Shown: positions 45,788 through 58,200 of the stretch, in pieces
How the letters are laid out: each line of letters begins with the position of its first letter
Position numbering within the stretch: position 1 is the first letter of the stretch
From: JAJAZB01 sp964244295
GTDB taxonomy: Bacteria > Bacteroidota > Bacteroidia > Cytophagales > Spirosomataceae
Direction: 5' to 3'
DNA: 64,000 nt
NCBI GenBank assembly: GCA_964244295.1
Contig: CAXTIG010000010.1
Span: 62,001-126,000 of the forward strand
The notes under the pieces: generated by a model
Told to the model about the DNA's origin: nothing
Databases searched by the model: none
The model's input: only the letters and a program-made list of their open reading frames with translations
Translations under genes and position numbers: made by a program

Positions 45788-45874
45788 GCCATATTGCTCG
45801 GGGCGGGGGGCCGTCAGCAGTTCCTCGAAATTGCTGACGCTGCTGGCATAACCAGAGTCGGAATTGGTGGGCAT
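45731..45874 (-). pseudogene. Possible N-terminal remnant of a Bacteroidota hypothetical protein
   Basis: From the ATG at 45874 the frame reads MPTNSDSGYASSVSNFEELL, recalling N-termini of a family of about 200-residue hypothetical proteins (S-V-A-N-F-E-x-L-I pattern). After 22 residues the similarity stops and the frame runs into the 21-base repeats, ending after 47 residues. The match is from memory and short. Confidence 0.3.
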
Positions 45875-46052
45875 GATCCAGTGGATTTAGGGGTGGATGA
45901 TGCCCGCAACCTATTGAGTACCCGCCGGATGGCCGTTACCGTGTGATCAATTTTCCTGAAAAGGGGCCGGACTGACCGCACACGGTGACGATGCCCTAAG
46001 GCAGCGGGAAGCGTTGAAGAGGGCTTAGCTTAGAGCATGTATTAGTTAGGAG

Positions 46053-46181
46053 TTCTCGTTCAAGTCTGTGACTTGGACGCAATTTTTATTCAGTTTTTAA
46101 CTGAAATTAATATTGCTATTGTTGCTGAAAAGGCAGTTGAAAACTGCCAACAAATTGCGTCCAAGTTGCAAACTTGAACGA
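46053..46181. repeat. Inverted repeat upstream of the direct repeats
   Basis: CTCGTTCAAGTCTGTGACTTGG...GCAATTT-type left arm pairs with AAATTGCGTCCAAGTTGCAA on the right, with AT-rich middle. It adjoins the 31-base direct repeats. Confidence 0.75.
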
Positions 46182-46241
46182 GTCGTTCGCACAGACTTGC
46201 GCCAGTCGGGGAGTCGTTCGCACAGACTTGCGCCAGTCGGG
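46180..46241. repeat. Two exact 31-base direct repeats
   Basis: 46180-46210 and 46211-46241 are identical, beginning GAGTCGTTCGCACAGACTTG. They lie 80 bases from the end of the NACHT gene, at the composition change. Confidence 0.92.
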
Positions 46242-46320
46242 GTTGGTCTGAAAGCAGTAGCGAGTTACAAACCCGAATTAGTTGGATTCAGAGTTTACAA
46301 CTCCTAACAACGAAGAAATG

Positions 46321-49197
46321 TTAAGAAGTATAGTACTCGATTTGCATATGGAAAATAGAATCAATATACTGAAACAAATTCATAAAGTATATAAATTCCA
46401 TAGAATGCATCTCTAATCTTACTGCCTTCGAAAAAGCACTTTTTGCACTACCTGAAGAGTTAATCTCTTCAATTCCCGGGATAGCTGTAAGTTTTAACAT
46501 ATTGTGTTTCTTAAGAAATTCGTCAGAGAAGTAATGCTCAATCGACAAAAAATTGAAAGATTGATTTTTCTGATCATAATTTTCTCTGTGCTCAGGTAAA
46601 GGAAGACATAATGCATAAATCTCAGCTTCAACATGCTTTTTCAAGGTATTATTTTGTAAAGACTCAAAAGCATGAGATTTAAGACCATTGTATTCTGCCA
46701 GACCTTTTGAGTCTCTATCAAAAATTCCAATCAAAATCTCATTTTCACTCAAAATTGGACGAGCTTGGTGTAAAGTTTTAGATACTTCATTAGCTCCACC
46801 AGAATCAGATCTAATGCCAGCAGGCTTTATAGACCAGTATGGAACTTCCCCTTTTGTTAAAATCATGAATGCATGTTCAAGTATTTCAGCGTCAGTCACT
46901 CCCTCTGTTATAATTTGAAAAGGTTTCTTAATCTGCAATACGTCATAATTTGAATATCTTAACTGACCAGCAGTGAAATTATTAATATAATTCAGCGGTT
47001 TACTTAATTTAGAAGCAGATTTTTCAAGTTCTTTTTTAAATTGCTTGTGATCATAATTACCAAGTACTTCAAGCGAGAAATCGGCAAGCAAAGTTAAGAT
47101 TGTATCATTCGTTAGCTTACTCTCAAATATCAATTTTTCCAAACTGTTATTGTCGTTTATTCGTTTAGAGCTTAGGGTAATAGCAGTTTTCAATGCAATA
47201 TACCCAACAACCTGATCTTCTGTTTCTAAATATTTACCATATGCTTCTAAAAAAACCATCTTTAAAGGTTCTTTGAGAGTGATTGAATTAAAATTTTCAT
47301 AAAAATATGTCACATTTAATAACCAGAAGATTGGTAATTTATAATTTCTAAACATAAAATTATCATCATTTGATATTTTAAGAAATACATCTAAAGCCTT
47401 AATGTTAAGTAAAATTGATTCGTAAATCGCTTCTTTACGTTTCTCGTTATCAGTTTGATATAATGATTGTAACAAATAACCTGTTCCCATGACTCCCGAT
47501 AAAAAATGACTAATAATTTTTGCTGATTTCAATCGTTCAATTACCTTATCTAAAAAAATGGGCATATCCTTTGATTTCCCGGCATAAAATATTGCAGCAT
47601 TTTGCCAGTTACCTTCAAAATAATTTTCAATCAATAAATTTTCTTGTTCTCTTTGATGCTTGAATAGTTCTAACGCTCCGTAGTATTCCATAAATGAACT
47701 GTGATTGAATACGATAAATCGATTTCGATTGGACGTAAGAATTCCAGTATGATCAATTAAGTATTTTAGAAAGTCATTTAGCTTTTCTTTGTGTATTGGG
47801 AATGTTTTGTTCTGATAGTACTCCTCAAAAAAATTAAAAAATTCCTCCACAGTCATAGGCTTGTGTTCTTTGCGTTTTAATAATTCTAAAGCATAAACTG
47901 AAAGAATCCTTTCTTTGAATGAAATATCAATGAATTCTAAACTGCTCATAACTGTTGGCCTACCCAATAGAAATGAATTAAAATTGTCATATATATCTGT
48001 TATAGTAGCAGGAACTTCGAAATTTTTTTCTTCATATAAAATTGAAATTAAAGACAGTGTAAGCGGAGTAATAGGCAATTTTTCCATTATTCTATTTTCT
48101 TTTAAGGCATCTAACAACATATCAGCTTTAGATGAATTAGGAAAAAAGCTTCCAACAAAAGTTTTAATTTGATCAAAATTAAACTTTTCTATGTGATATG
48201 TTTCCGCATCATACTTAAAGTCATTAGTGAATTTCTCCGAGTTTCTAGAGCCAAGAAAATAATTTATCTTATATTTTTTATTTAAACTAATCAGTTCTTT
48301 AATGATCACTTTCTGATTAGACTCGTCGAACTCATCTAATGAATCAATCAAAAGTGTAATTTTATAAGTTTTAATAAATTGTTCAATATTAACTTCTCCA
48401 AATATAGTTTTTAATTTGTCAATCATTACAATATGTATACTATACTTATTTATAAAAATCTCTTCAGTACTGATAAAAATAGGTATATTTCTTTTTTCAA
48501 TAGTGTTTTTATTGATCAGTTGCTCTCCAACTCTTTTCAAAAAAGTCGATTTTCCTGAGCCAGGACTGCCAGAAATTACCCCTGGTTTACTGGATTCAAT
48601 TATCTTTTCAATAGTAACTTTTTTTCTAAATGGAGTTTTAGTATCGGGTTTTTCATAGATGTGATAAATATTTGGTTCAATAAATAGATCGAGTAATTTC
48701 TGATATTTATCGCTAAATAATTTCAATTTTTTCAAGTCGCTTTCCATCAAAACAATTTCACAATAATGTTTTTCATAATTTAATAACACTAAATCATCGT
48801 GTTTCCAATAATCAGGAATCTTTTCATCAACTAACCTAACAATTGTATCTCTGTCCATGTAATCAATAACGACAGGGAATGTAGATGCCTGAACATTTGA
48901 TTTCAGACCCTTAGAAATATGAAATTTTGACACTAAATAGACTGTAGTAATGTTGGCATTATTTTTTATTCGTTTTATCTGTTCTGATATAGAACTTAAT
49001 ACATCTGTCCCAAATATGCTCTGGTTGAAAACAACAAATCCATGAATGTGTGTACTCAATGGGCTATCAACTTCCGCCAGCACAGTATCATCAATTAAAT
49101 TGACATTTTTATAATTAAGCTTTTTCAGTAATGACGCGACTAAATCGAGAAGCTGATTATCGTTTAGAGCTTCAATGATTTCGATTTTGTTCTTCAT
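46321..49197 (-). CDS. NACHT-type STAND ATPase with C-terminal TOPRIM-like domain, candidate antiphage defence protein
   Basis: 958 residues, far more AT-rich than its neighbours. Residues 1-130 form an alpha/beta domain without a clear active site. A NACHT/STAND ATPase follows: Walker A SGSPGSGKST (209-218), Walker B TLLIDSLDEFDE (281-292), a sensor-like FLGSRNSEKF (314-323) and the winged-helix region ITPLTLSLISILYEE (375-389). Residues 420-750 are helical. The C-terminal part has TOPRIM-like motifs: ITEGVTDAEIL (Glu765) and IFDRDSKG (Asp827, Asp829), then SIEHYFSDEFL (885-895), as in OLD-family/DUF4435 nucleases. It probably senses infection and cleaves nucleic acid. No partner gene is needed nearby. 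Confidence 0.85.
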   Translation of the reverse strand: MKNKIEIIEALNDNQLLDLVASLLKKLNYKNVNLIDDTVLAEVDSPLSTHIHGFVVFNQSIFGTDVLSSISEQIKRIKNNANITTVYLVSKFHISKGLKSNVQASTFPVVIDYMDRDTIVRLVDEKIPDYWKHDDLVLLNYEKHYCEIVLMESDLKKLKLFSDKYQKLLDLFIEPNIYHIYEKPDTKTPFRKKVTIEKIIESSKPGVISGSPGSGKSTFLKRVGEQLINKNTIEKRNIPIFISTEEIFINKYSIHIVMIDKLKTIFGEVNIEQFIKTYKITLLIDSLDEFDESNQKVIIKELISLNKKYKINYFLGSRNSEKFTNDFKYDAETYHIEKFNFDQIKTFVGSFFPNSSKADMLLDALKENRIMEKLPITPLTLSLISILYEEKNFEVPATITDIYDNFNSFLLGRPTVMSSLEFIDISFKERILSVYALELLKRKEHKPMTVEEFFNFFEEYYQNKTFPIHKEKLNDFLKYLIDHTGILTSNRNRFIVFNHSSFMEYYGALELFKHQREQENLLIENYFEGNWQNAAIFYAGKSKDMPIFLDKVIERLKSAKIISHFLSGVMGTGYLLQSLYQTDNEKRKEAIYESILLNIKALDVFLKISNDDNFMFRNYKLPIFWLLNVTYFYENFNSITLKEPLKMVFLEAYGKYLETEDQVVGYIALKTAITLSSKRINDNNSLEKLIFESKLTNDTILTLLADFSLEVLGNYDHKQFKKELEKSASKLSKPLNYINNFTAGQLRYSNYDVLQIKKPFQIITEGVTDAEILEHAFMILTKGEVPYWSIKPAGIRSDSGGANEVSKTLHQARPILSENEILIGIFDRDSKGLAEYNGLKSHAFESLQNNTLKKHVEAEIYALCLPLPEHRENYDQKNQSFNFLSIEHYFSDEFLKKHNMLKLTAIPGIEEINSSGSAKSAFSKAVRLEMHSMEFIYFMNLFQYIDSIFHMQIEYYTS

Positions 49198-49336
49198 ATC
49201 TAAGTTTGTTTATCGTTTTTTCAATGCGGGCGGTTCTGAGGTTACGTTGGCAAGTAACGCACATCCCCACCAGAAATCAAAACGGAAGTGGGTAAACGCC
49301 GCAAAAAGATTCTCTGGATAGCAAGCTCTCAGAGGA

Positions 49337-49483
49337 TCAATCCTGTTTCTTCGCGAAAAGCCAGTCCAGTACGCCGGGCGTGTTCTCGGAAAATAAGGCA
49401 TTAGGATAGCGCTTGTTTAAGGTTGGGTCAACCTTAAAGCCTTCCGGCAGAAATTCAACAGATTTGCTTTTCCCCTCATTCAT
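49337..49483 (-). CDS. Small protein of 'LPEGFKVDPTLN' family (family A, copy 2)
   Basis: 48 residues from the ATG at 49483. Basic start, then FLPEGFKVDPTLNKRYPNAL and GVLDWLFAKKQD. The core LLPKGFTLDPTLD of the gene at 49848 is clearly related. It overlaps the preceding family B gene by 8 bases, which supports translation. No known domain. Confidence 0.6.
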   Translation of the reverse strand: MNEGKSKSVEFLPEGFKVDPTLNKRYPNALFSENTPGVLDWLFAKKQD

Positions 49484-49652
49484 CAACCTTCCACCCCTCC
49501 GGCAACTTCGCCCGTAGCAGCCGCTCCCGCACCTCATTCATGCGGGTCTGCATCGCGGGAGAAGGTTTGGCCCTGGGAAGATTCTCGACCACGGTTAGCC
49601 CCGATTCAGAATCAATCAGTGGTTTTTGATTTTTAGGGCTTGCCGTTTTCAT
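49476..49652 (-). CDS. Small protein of 'VVENLPRAKPSPAMQ' family (family B, copy 2)
   Basis: 58 residues from the ATG at 49652, the same length as the gene at 7653. Core TVVENLPRAKPSPAMQTR and ending KLPEGWKVDE. The two proteins are nearly identical across the core although 42 kb apart. Function unknown. Confidence 0.68.
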   Translation of the reverse strand: MKTASPKNQKPLIDSESGLTVVENLPRAKPSPAMQTRMNEVRERLLRAKLPEGWKVDE

Positions 49653-49668
49653 TCTGGTCACGGATGCC

Positions 49669-49830
49669 TCATTTCACAGGCAAAAGCCCTGTTTCACGCA
49701 AAAGGGCTTCTGCTTCGTCAAATTTCTTCTGCATGGACGGCGAAGGCACCATTTTGGGCATATTCCTCACCACGGTCAGCCCCGGCTTGCGGCGGGGGCG
49801 TTGCGCTACCTTTTTCATCTTGGTTTCCAT
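49669..49830 (-). CDS. Small protein of family B, divergent copy
   Basis: 53 residues from the ATG at 49830: a Lys/Arg-rich start (METKMKKVAQRPRRK), then LTVVRNMPKMVPSPSMQKKF and a helix EAEALLRETGLLP. The shared pattern is VV-x-N-[LM]-P-K-x-x-P-S-P-[AS]-M-Q. It lies 17 bases after the family A gene and 16 before the next family B gene, all leftward. Confidence 0.62.
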   Translation of the reverse strand: METKMKKVAQRPRRKPGLTVVRNMPKMVPSPSMQKKFDEAEALLRETGLLPVK

Positions 49831-49847
49831 GAATGAAAGTGGCCCGC

Positions 49848-50042
49848 TTACTGCTTTCTCCGAATTGGCTCCCCGTCTCCCCCATGCTTCTCTAGCAAAC
49901 CATACTTTTCAATGGCTGCAACCCCCTGGGCGTGCTTTTCTTCAAATCCCGGATGCACCCGCGATGAATCGAGCGTCGGATCAAGGGTGAAGCCTTTCGG
50001 AAGCAACGTCAGGTTTCGGCGGCGTTTGGGTTTCGTTTCCAT
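49848..50042 (-). CDS. Small protein of family A, copy 1
   Basis: 64 residues: METKPKRRRNLTLLPKGFTL then DPTLDSSRVHPGFEEKHAQG and a C-terminal basic tail. Its first residues (METK) resemble those of the next gene. It is the first of four leftward small genes, ordered A-B-B-A, upstream of the NACHT gene by about 650 bases. Confidence 0.62.
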   Translation of the reverse strand: METKPKRRRNLTLLPKGFTLDPTLDSSRVHPGFEEKHAQGVAAIEKYGLLEKHGGDGEPIRRKQ

Positions 50043-50219
50043 AACTGTAGAATTGAAATTCAGTAAGGTCGGATGAGAAAGTAACCTGGTAACGCTCAGG
50101 GTTCATACCCCGAACCTACTGATTTTTAGCCCCAAACAAAAAAATGCCGTTCACCCGTTATTGGATTGGTGATTCCGGGTTGATGCCTGAAAGCGACACG
50201 GGTTAGGGTTTTGCCGTTT

Positions 50220-50363
50220 CGTCGCGTAGCGACCTGACGTTTGTAGCCAACTCATCCTTTCACCTTCTTTTTTCGTCGCGTAGCGACGGAACCGTCCCGT
50301 CGCTACGCGACGAAGCGGGTAGAGGCCCGGTCATTTTCTACAAACATTGGGTCGCTACGCGAC
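50220..50363. repeat. Four copies of CGTCGCGTAGCGAC in mixed orientation
   Basis: Copies at 50220-50233 and 50274-50289 are direct; 50297-50312 and 50351-50363 are inverted. The middle pair forms a tight hairpin (CGTCGCGTAGCGACGG / CCGTCGCTACGCGACG). They fill the gap 50043-50445, where nothing else is recognisable. Confidence 0.9.
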
Positions 50364-50445
50364 TAACCCCAGCGCGTCAATTCGAAGTCATCAACTGAGA
50401 ATTACCACTACCCCGTTATCTTCACCAAGCCTTCCGACGAAACCC

Positions 50446-50736
50446 ATGCCCGAAATCCTCCCTTCCCCACCCCAGTTGTCGCCCTATCTGTTCTGGGATA
50501 CCGACCGGACCCGGCTGGACTGGCAGGGCAACGCGGCGTTCGTCATCCGGCGGGCGTTCGAGCGGGGCACCCTCGACGATTTGCTCGAAGTACTCGTTTA
50601 CTACGGTCGGGAAAAGGTCATTGCCGTGCTGACCAGCGCGGAAGACCTTTCTGAAATGGTCGTTGCGCTGGCCTCCGTGGTGTTTAGCCTGAAACCCGAA
50701 GAGTTCCGATGGAACAACCCCACCCCAAACCCATAA
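50446..50736 (+). CDS. DUF6922-like protein
   Basis: 96 residues from the ATG at 50446. The stretch YLFWDTDRTRLDWQGNAAFV and RRAFERGTLDDLLEVLVYYG matches a small Bacteroidota family of unknown function (DUF6922, recalled), often found with toxin-like or nucleotidyltransferase partners. None is adjacent here. It converges on rpoC. Confidence 0.78.
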   Translation: MPEILPSPPQLSPYLFWDTDRTRLDWQGNAAFVIRRAFERGTLDDLLEVLVYYGREKVIAVLTSAEDLSEMVVALASVVFSLKPEEFRWNNPTPNP

Positions 50737-50772
50737 AAAAAACGCCGCCGACCCGTAAGGCCAGCGACGTTT
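50733..50772 (-). terminator. Intrinsic terminator of rpoC
   Basis: Read leftward, AAACGTCGCTGGCC pairs fully with GGTCGGCGGCGTTT when G-U pairs are allowed, with a five-base loop and a run of eight T. It is 26 bases after the rpoC stop and overlaps the end of the convergent gene. Confidence 0.8.
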
Positions 50773-50797
50773 TCAAGGTACGGCGCATCATCCCGGC

Positions 50798-55090
<4,293 letters not shown>

Positions 55091-55132
55091 TTTCGAGTGT
55101 TTTTTCGTGAAAATGACCCTGTTTTCTTCAAG

Positions 55133-55213
55133 GAGTGAATGAGAAAATGAATGAATGAGGGAATAAATTCTGCCTCTTTATTCAGTCATTCTCTCATTCA
55201 GAATTCAGTCATT
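55133..55213. repeat. Word-repeat hairpin (GAATGAGAAAATGAATGAATG type) between rpoB and rpoC
   Basis: Arms of GAATGA words and TCATTC words, imperfect, ending 3 bases before the rpoB stop. A hairpin between the two subunit genes is notable because they are usually closely coupled. Confidence 0.88.
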
Positions 55214-55215
55214 GG

Positions 55216-58200
55216 CTACTCCAACGTAATCTCCAACGCCAGCCCGCGTAATTCGTGAATTAACACGTTGAACGACTCGGGGATGTTGGGCTTGGGCATA
55301 TTTTCGCCCTTCACGATGGCTTCGTAAGCTTTGGCCCGACCAATCACGTCGTCCGACTTCACGGTCAGGATTTCCTGGAGAATGTTGGCTGCCCCGAAGG
55401 CTTCGAGTGCCCACACTTCCATTTCGCCAAACCGCTGACCCCCAAACTGCGCCTTCCCACCCAGCGGCTGCTGGGTGATGAGCGAGTACGGCCCAATCGA
55501 GCGGGCGTGCATTTTGTCGTCGACTAAGTGGCCCAGTTTGAGGATGTAAATAATCCCCACCGTAACCGGCTGGTCGAAACGCTCGCCGCTGAGGCCGTCG
55601 TAGAGGTAGGTGCGGCCAAACTCGGGCAGCCCGGCCGCCGTCAGTTCCGCCGACACTTCCTGCTCCGTCGCGCCGTCGAAAATAGGCGTTGCGTATTTCT
55701 TGCCGAGTTTTTCACCGGCCCAGGCCAACACGGTTTCGTAAATCTGGCCCAGGTTCATCCGCGAGGGTACGCCCAGCGGGTTGAGCACGATGTCCACCGG
55801 CGTGCCGTCTTCGAGGAAAGGCATGTCTTCGTCGCGGACAATCCGCGCCACCACGCCCTTGTTGCCGTGACGACCGGCCATTTTGTCCCCCACCTTGAGC
55901 TTGCGCTTTTTGGCGATATAGACTTTAGCCAGTTTCACGATGCCCGCCGGGAGTTCGTCGCCCACTTCGAGCGTGAAGCGTTCACGCTTGAAGCGCCCGC
56001 TTACCTCGTTGCGTTTGACGATGTAGTTTTTCACCATCCTCGTCAACATCGCGTTGGTCGCGGCGTCTTCGGTGGCGTTGTCGAGAATCAGGTCGGAAAT
56101 CAAATTGACCTCTTCCGGCACGGCGTAGGTGCTTTCGTCGCGATAAATGTTTTTATCGGGAAACAACACGTCTTCGATGTTCCGGCGGGCGAACTTGGTG
56201 CCCTTGCTCAGGATTTCCTGACCAAACTTGTGCTTGATGCCCTGCGACGTTTTGTCTTCGAGCAACTCCACCAGTTTGTTGATCATCACCGCCCGCACCT
56301 CGTTCAGTTCGCGACCGTAGCGTTTGGCGAGAATTTTCAGGTCGGCCTTCGATTTTTCGCGAACATCCTTGTCCTTTTTGGGACGGCTAAACAGCTTGGT
56401 ATCCACCACGACACCCTTGAGCGAAGGCGGCGCTTTTTTGGAGGCGTCCTTCACGTCACCGGCTTTGTCGCCGAAAATGGCCCGGAGCAGTTTTTCTTCC
56501 GGCGTCGGGTCGGTTTCACCTTTCGGGGTAATTTTCCCGATCAGGATATCGCCTTCCTTCACGTCGGCCCCCACGCGGATAATGCCGTTTTCGTCGAGGT
56601 TCTTAACGGTTTCTTCACTCACGTTCGGGATTTCCGAGGTCAGTTCTTCCTCGCCGCGTTTGGTGTCGCGCACTTCCAGCTCGAATTCTTCGATGTGAAT
56701 CGAGGTGAAAATGTCGTCGCGTACCACGCGCTCCGAAATCACAATGGCATCCTCGAAATTGTATCCTTGCCAGGGCATGAAGGCCACCTTCATGTTGCGG
56801 CCCAGGGCCAGTTCGCCGCCTTGCGTGGCGTAGCCTTCGCAGAGGGCCTGACCGGCCTTCACCTTCTCGCCTTTGAAAACGATGGGACGGAGGTTGATGG
56901 TCGTGTCCTGGTTGGTCCGGCGGAATTTGATCAGGTTGTACGTCTTCGAATCACCGTCAAAACTGATCAAGCGGTCGTTAGCGGTACGGTCGTATTTCAC
57001 GACGATTTTCGAGGCATCCACGTATTCGATTACCCCGGCCCCTTCGGCCACGACCAGTGTACGCGAGTCGATGGCCACGCGGGCTTCGAGGCCCGTACCC
57101 ACGATGGGCGCTTCGGGGCGCAGCAGCGGCACGGCCTGGCGTTGCATGTTCGACCCCATCAGGGCGCGGTTGGCATCGTCGTGTTCCAGGAACGGAATCA
57201 ACGAAGCAGCCACCGACACAATCTGGTTGGGGGCCACGTCCATGTACGTGGTTTCATCGGGGCCCACAATCGGGAAATCGCCTTCGTACCGGGCTTTCAC
57301 ACGCTCGGCTTTGAAGTTTCCTTTTTTATCGAGCGGTACATTAGCCTGAGCAATGTGGTGCCCGTCTTCTTCCTCCGCCGTCAGGTAAATCACGGCTTTG
57401 TCTAGAACCACTCTCCCATTCTCCACCGTGCGGTAAGGCGTTTCGATGAAGCCCATCGGATTGATTTTCGCGTGAACGCACAGCGAGGAAATCAGCCCGA
57501 TGTTGGGGCCTTCCGGGGTTTCAATCGTGCAAAGCCGCCCGTAGTGGGTGTAGTGAACGTCGCGCACCTCGAAACCGGCCCGCTCGCGGCTCAGACCGCC
57601 CGGTCCGAGTGCCGACATCCGCCGCTTGTGCGTGATTTCGGCCAGGGGGTTGGTCTGGTCCATGAACTGCGACAACTGGTTGGTGCCGAAGAACGAGTTG
57701 ATCACGCTCGACAGCGTCCGGGCGTTGATCAGGTCGACGGGCTTGAAATCCTCGTTGTCGCGCACGTTCATGCGCTCCTTGATCGTCCGCGCCATGCGGG
57801 CCAGACCCACGCCGAACTGGGCGTAAAGTTGCTCGCCCACCGTGCGCACGCGGCGGTTGCTGAGGTGGTCAATGTCGTCGACTACGGCCTTCGAGTTGAT
57901 CAGGCCGATGAGGTATTTCACGATGGACACGATGTCCTGCGTGGTCAACACCTTCGTATCGACGGGGATTTCGAGGCCGAGTTTTTTATTGATCCGGTAC
58001 CGGCCCACGTCGCCCAGGTCGTAACGCTTGTCTGAGAAGAACAGGCTCTGGATGATGTCGCGGGCGGTTTGCTCGTCGGGCGCTTCGGTGTTCCGAAGTT
58101 GCCGGTAGATTTGCTCCACGGCTTCCTTCTCCGAGTTCGACGAGTCCTTCTGGAGGGTGTTGTAAATGATGTTGTAATCGGCCACGTTCATGTCCTCCTT

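Larger units (their letters stand above)
45369..46320. other. Gene-free stretch of about 950 bases with satellites and a gene remnant
   Basis: Between valS and the NACHT gene. It holds 21-base tandem units (45578-45787), a short remnant frame (45731-45874), an inverted repeat and two 31-base direct repeats (46053-46241). No intact gene is convincing. The repeat-rich, mixed composition suggests a place of past insertion. Confidence 0.75.

Noticed and set aside
45559..45792. 77-codon minus-strand frame with FLLPxxTF heptads
   Set aside because: The heptad pattern follows from the 21-base period; unit differences fall at all codon positions, so there is no sign of protein selection.
46180..46241. 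31-base direct repeats as phage or integron attachment sites
   Set aside because: The copies are adjacent with nothing between them, and no integrase or tRNA gene is near; a simple tandem duplication is more likely.
49210..49401. 63-codon minus-strand frame next to the NACHT gene
   Set aside because: It overlaps the better-supported family A gene in another frame and has no conserved core.
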